A stretch of 7,897 bases of DNA, from NCBI GenBank assembly GCA_937967805.1, contig CALBTC010000475.1:1-7897 (forward strand). The letters run 5' to 3'. This stretch comes from an uncultured Anaerolineaceae bacterium. GTDB lineage: Bacteria > Chloroflexota > Anaerolineae > Promineifilales > Promineifilaceae. The notes below the pieces were generated by a model. It saw nothing but the letters and a program-made list of their open reading frames with translations. It was not told where the DNA came from and made no database searches. The translations under genes were made by a program, and so were the position numbers. Shown piece by piece: positions 6,087 through 7,897 of this stretch. Numbering within the stretch: the stretch's first letter is position 1; each line of letters begins with the position of its first letter.

Positions 6087-6392
6087 CTAGGCTATGTCCA
6101 AAACTTTTACTTCTTGTTCTAAACGGCCTTTTAGTTTATCTTTTTCGACCTCAACATCGTATCGGGTTTGTAGATTGAGCCAGAAACGTTCTGAAAGGCC
6201 GAAGTAGCGGGAAAGCCGCAATGCGGTATCCACGGAAATCGCTCGTTTCCCCTGCACAATTTCGTTGATCCGTCGCGGCGGAACGCCTATGTCTTTGGCC
6301 AGCCGATACTGGCTAATCTCCATTGGCTCCAGAAATTCTTCAAGCAATATTTCACCGGGGTGAATTGGGGTTAACAACGTTTCGTCGCTCAT
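6087..6392 (-). CDS. higA: HigA-family XRE antitoxin
   Basis: A 101-residue helix-turn-helix antitoxin of the HigA/VapI family, expected to bind HigB toxin and repress its own operon. The N-terminal TPIHPGEILLEEFLEP (8-23) is the family signature. The HTH follows at about 27-50 (SQYRLAKDIGVPPRRINEI), then RAISVDTALRLSRYFG and SERFWLNLQTRYD (67-79). The ATG at 6392-6390 is preceded by GAGG at a good distance. It lies directly behind the remains of higB in the standard higB-higA order, with rarA upstream on the same strand. The native operon promoter would have lain ahead of higB and is gone, so expression now probably depends on read-through from rarA. Confidence 0.92.
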   Translation of the reverse strand: MSDETLLTPIHPGEILLEEFLEPMEISQYRLAKDIGVPPRRINEIVQGKRAISVDTALRLSRYFGLSERFWLNLQTRYDVEVEKDKLKGRLEQEVKVLDIA

Positions 6393-6401
6393 CTTTATAC
6401 C

Positions 6402-6466
6402 TCAATGATAATCAACAATTCCACCTGGTAAGCATCACCTTCATGCCACTCAAAACAAATACGGTC
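6402..6466 (-). pseudogene. higB: HigB toxin remnant (C-terminal end only, frameshifted)
   Basis: Reading the minus strand from 6466 gives DRICFEWHEGDAYQVE, the usual HigB C-terminus (family pattern RICFxW-x-dgdAYxVEIVDYH). One base is then missing near 6419: restoring it gives IVDYH and a TGA at 6404-6402, 9 nt before the higA ATG, exactly the usual higBA spacing. Without it the frame reads on as LLIIIEV to a TAA at 6397-6395. The N-terminal ~70 residues are absent, because the sequence switches straight to the rarA 3' end, whose TGA (6467-6465) overlaps the first legible HigB codon. The toxin is therefore dead by both deletion and frameshift. Identification rests on a short but specific match. 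Confidence 0.75.
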
Positions 6467-7897
6467 AGGTGGCGATGATGTAGGCCACGGCCGTTTCCCA
6501 CCCCACAACCTGTTCCTCCAACTGCCGCTTGTACAGGGTGCGTACTTTTTCGATCTCTTTTTCACTCAAGCCAGCTTCAAGTAGGCGACGGCCGTACGAG
6601 CCATCCCCCTCTCCACCAAACCAACGTTCCAAATGCCCGCTGGTTATTCGCCGCTGGCCTTTTTCGCGGTCCAATTGCAGCGCGACGCTAGTGAAGCCTG
6701 CGGCTTCTAACCCTGCTTGCACATCCGATTCGTCCCAGTTCACCAGCGGGTCCTTTTTGTCAGCGTAGATCGCTTCTTCAGCCTGGGCGACTTTTTGCGC
6801 CAGCGCCTTGGTTTCGCCGGACCAATCGATCAGTTGATACAGCCGTTGGCCATGTTTGGGGATGGTTTGCACGAGGCAGAAACGGCCGTCTTCTGCCAAC
6901 CTCTCCTTAAGCGGGGTAAATAACTCGGTAATTGCGTAATTGGGTAATTGGGTAATTACATTTCGCCCCAAAATGCGGTCAAACATCAGGTCGTCTTCGC
7001 CGCGGAGGGCGAGCAGAGTGTCTAGTTCTGTCAGATCGCCGATGAGGATGAACGGCCGTTCTAGTTCAGGCAGTCGCTCAGCTTGTTGGCGTAGGGCTTC
7101 GCCGTCGGTGGTGGCGGTGGCCAGGGCGTAAACGCCGCCCTCAGGGGCGCGGCGCACCGCTTCCCAAGTGAGCAGCCCGCTGCCTGCGTTCACATCCAGC
7201 ACCAGATGGTGCCGTTGGATGGCTGCCAGCTCAAACAGCCGCTCCCGCTGCTGCGCCAACGTCTGCCCCACCTGCGAAATTGTCCGCTGCAGCCACGCCT
7301 CTTTCCCCTTATTCTTGGGACTGGTCGTGTAAATTTCTCCAATCGCCAATCTCTGATCGCCAGCTTCCAGCATCGCGGCCAACTGTGCCTCGCGCTTACG
7401 TGCCACCTCGTCCCGAATTTGCCGCTCGTACCCCTGGTCGCTCGGCTCGTAGAACATTTTGCCTTGCAGCGCGTCGGGCAAATATTGCTGGGCTACCCAA
7501 TGATCGCGGTAAGCATGTGGATACAAGTAGCCCTGACCGTGGCCAAACCCTTCTTTGTCCCGATTGCCGTCCTTCAGGTGGTTGGGCACGTCGGCTTCTT
7601 GCTCTTTTTCCACACTGCTGAGGGCATCGAAGAAGGCAAAGGCGGAGTTGGATTTGGGCGCGGTGGCCAGGTAGATGCAGGCCTGGGCCAGGGGGAAGCG
7701 GCCCTCGGGCATGCCGATGCGCTCGAACGCTTCCCAGCAGCTCGTCACCACGTTGATCGCCTGTGGATCGGCCAGGCCCACGTCTTCCCCGGCAAAAATC
7801 GTCATGCGGCGGAAGATGAAGCGGGGGTCTTCGCCGGCGTATACCATTTTGGCCATCCAGTAGAGCGCCGCGTCGGGGGCAGAGCCGCGCAGGCTTT
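6465..7897 (-). CDS. rarA: RarA (MgsA) AAA+ ATPase C-terminal part fused to a methyltransferase-like domain (5' end off window)
   Basis: RarA acts at stalled replication forks with SSB and the recombination machinery. The window starts after the ATPase motifs, at SLRGSAPDAALYWMAKM, and shows the C-terminal tetramerisation region: EDVGLADPQA, LATAPKSN, DVPNHLKDGNRDKEG, YLYPHAYRDHWVAQQYLP and GKMFYEPSDQGYE. About 250 residues follow that ordinary RarA lacks. They contain a Rossmann-type SAM-binding motif I, LVLDVNAGSGLLTWEA (about 7155-7205), then IGDLTELD, FDRILGRNVITQLP, the strand GRFCLVQTIPKHGQRLY and DPLVNWDESD. The same architecture is known as the 'RarA/unknown domain fusion' of cyanobacteria (PRK13341), so the fusion is genuine. 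The last residues (VVGWETAVAYIIAT) look like the natural end. An 8-bp tandem repeat lies inside the extra domain (6927-6958). Confidence 0.92.
   Translation of the reverse strand, partial: SLRGSAPDAALYWMAKMVYAGEDPRFIFRRMTIFAGEDVGLADPQAINVVTSCWEAFERIGMPEGRFPLAQACIYLATAPKSNSAFAFFDALSSVEKEQEADVPNHLKDGNRDKEGFGHGQGYLYPHAYRDHWVAQQYLPDALQGKMFYEPSDQGYERQIRDEVARKREAQLAAMLEAGDQRLAIGEIYTTSPKNKGKEAWLQRTISQVGQTLAQQRERLFELAAIQRHHLVLDVNAGSGLLTWEAVRRAPEGGVYALATATTDGEALRQQAERLPELERPFILIGDLTELDTLLALRGEDDLMFDRILGRNVITQLPNYAITELFTPLKERLAEDGRFCLVQTIPKHGQRLYQLIDWSGETKALAQKVAQAEEAIYADKKDPLVNWDESDVQAGLEAAGFTSVALQLDREKGQRRITSGHLERWFGGEGDGSYGRRLLEAGLSEKEIEKVRTLYKRQLEEQVVGWETAVAYIIAT
6927..6958. repeat. Four tandem copies of an 8-bp unit (ggtaattg) inside rarA
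   Basis: Four successive units, ggtaattg, cgtaattg, ggtaattg and ggtaatta, fill 32 bp within the methyltransferase-like domain. Eight bases are not a multiple of three, so the units are read in all three frames on the minus strand (protein NVITQLPNYAITEL) without a stop. The stretch is much more AT-rich than the surrounding gene. Confidence 0.85.

Larger units (their letters stand above)
330..7059. repeat. Highly iterated octamer palindrome ACGGCCGT (15 dispersed copies)
   Basis: Perfect copies start at 330, 819, 1123, 1241, 1433, 1709, 2340, 2890, 3317, 5586, 5892, 6487, 6588, 6882 and 7052. In genes it is read mostly as Thr-Ala-Val (ACG GCC GTN) or Asp/Asn/Tyr-Gly-Arg (NAC GGC CGT), and once in the third frame (7052, Glu-Arg-Pro-Phe). 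One copy (819) is intergenic. One-base variants TCGGCCGT (2298, ~3751, ~4083, ~4389, ~4872) and GCGGCCGT fill much of the 3.3-5.6 kb stretch, where the perfect form is absent. Recurrence in several frames points to a DNA-level cause. Confidence 0.9.

Overview
The window looks like a chromosomal piece of a moderately GC-rich bacterium, most likely a Chloroflexota (Anaerolineae/Caldilineae-like) environmental genome. This placement is inference. It rests on the general look of the proteins, on a RarA-methyltransferase fusion (a known architecture, best known to me from cyanobacteria), and on the kinds of short dispersed palindromes between genes. No rRNA, tRNA, CRISPR array, complete transposon or phage gene is visible.

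Layout, left to right. (1) 1-658, minus strand: most of a YegS/diacylglycerol-kinase-type lipid kinase, cut by the left edge. (2) 659-1002: a divergent intergenic region with a plausible minus-strand promoter, two inverted repeats in the kinase leader, a short direct repeat and a perfect 19-bp hairpin. (3) 1003-1845, plus: a PfkB-family sugar kinase. (4) 1846-1990: a gap filled with 'acagat'-type repeats that form a perfect 20-bp inverted repeat. (5) 1991-3651, plus: the chromosome-partition pair parA (soj) and parB (spo0J), with a 4-nt start/stop overlap. (6) 3664-4216: an AT-richer MNT/HEPN toxin-antitoxin cassette in which the MNT nucleotidyltransferase is intact but the HEPN toxin is a pseudogene. 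(7) 4206-6056, plus: an M24 Xaa-Pro peptidase, then a DUF402/FomD-like protein 3 nt downstream. (8) 6087-6466, minus: an intact HigA antitoxin and the last ~22 codons of a frameshifted HigB toxin. (9) 6465-7897, minus: the C-terminal two thirds of a RarA (MgsA) ATPase fused to a methyltransferase-like domain, cut by the right edge.

The genes do not form one obvious pathway. ParA and ParB work together in chromosome segregation and RarA in rescue of stalled replication forks. The peptidase and DUF402 gene are probably co-transcribed. The two toxin-antitoxin modules flank that pair, and both have lost the toxin while keeping the antitoxin. 

The strongest signal beyond ordinary genes is the octamer palindrome ACGGCCGT. 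I count it 15 times in 7.9 kb where well under one is expected. It lies in several reading frames, on genes of both strands and once between genes, which resembles the highly iterated palindromes of cyanobacteria (HIP1). The second is the codon-by-codon decay of the HEPN toxin, with its former frame still legible to the LIHD motif.
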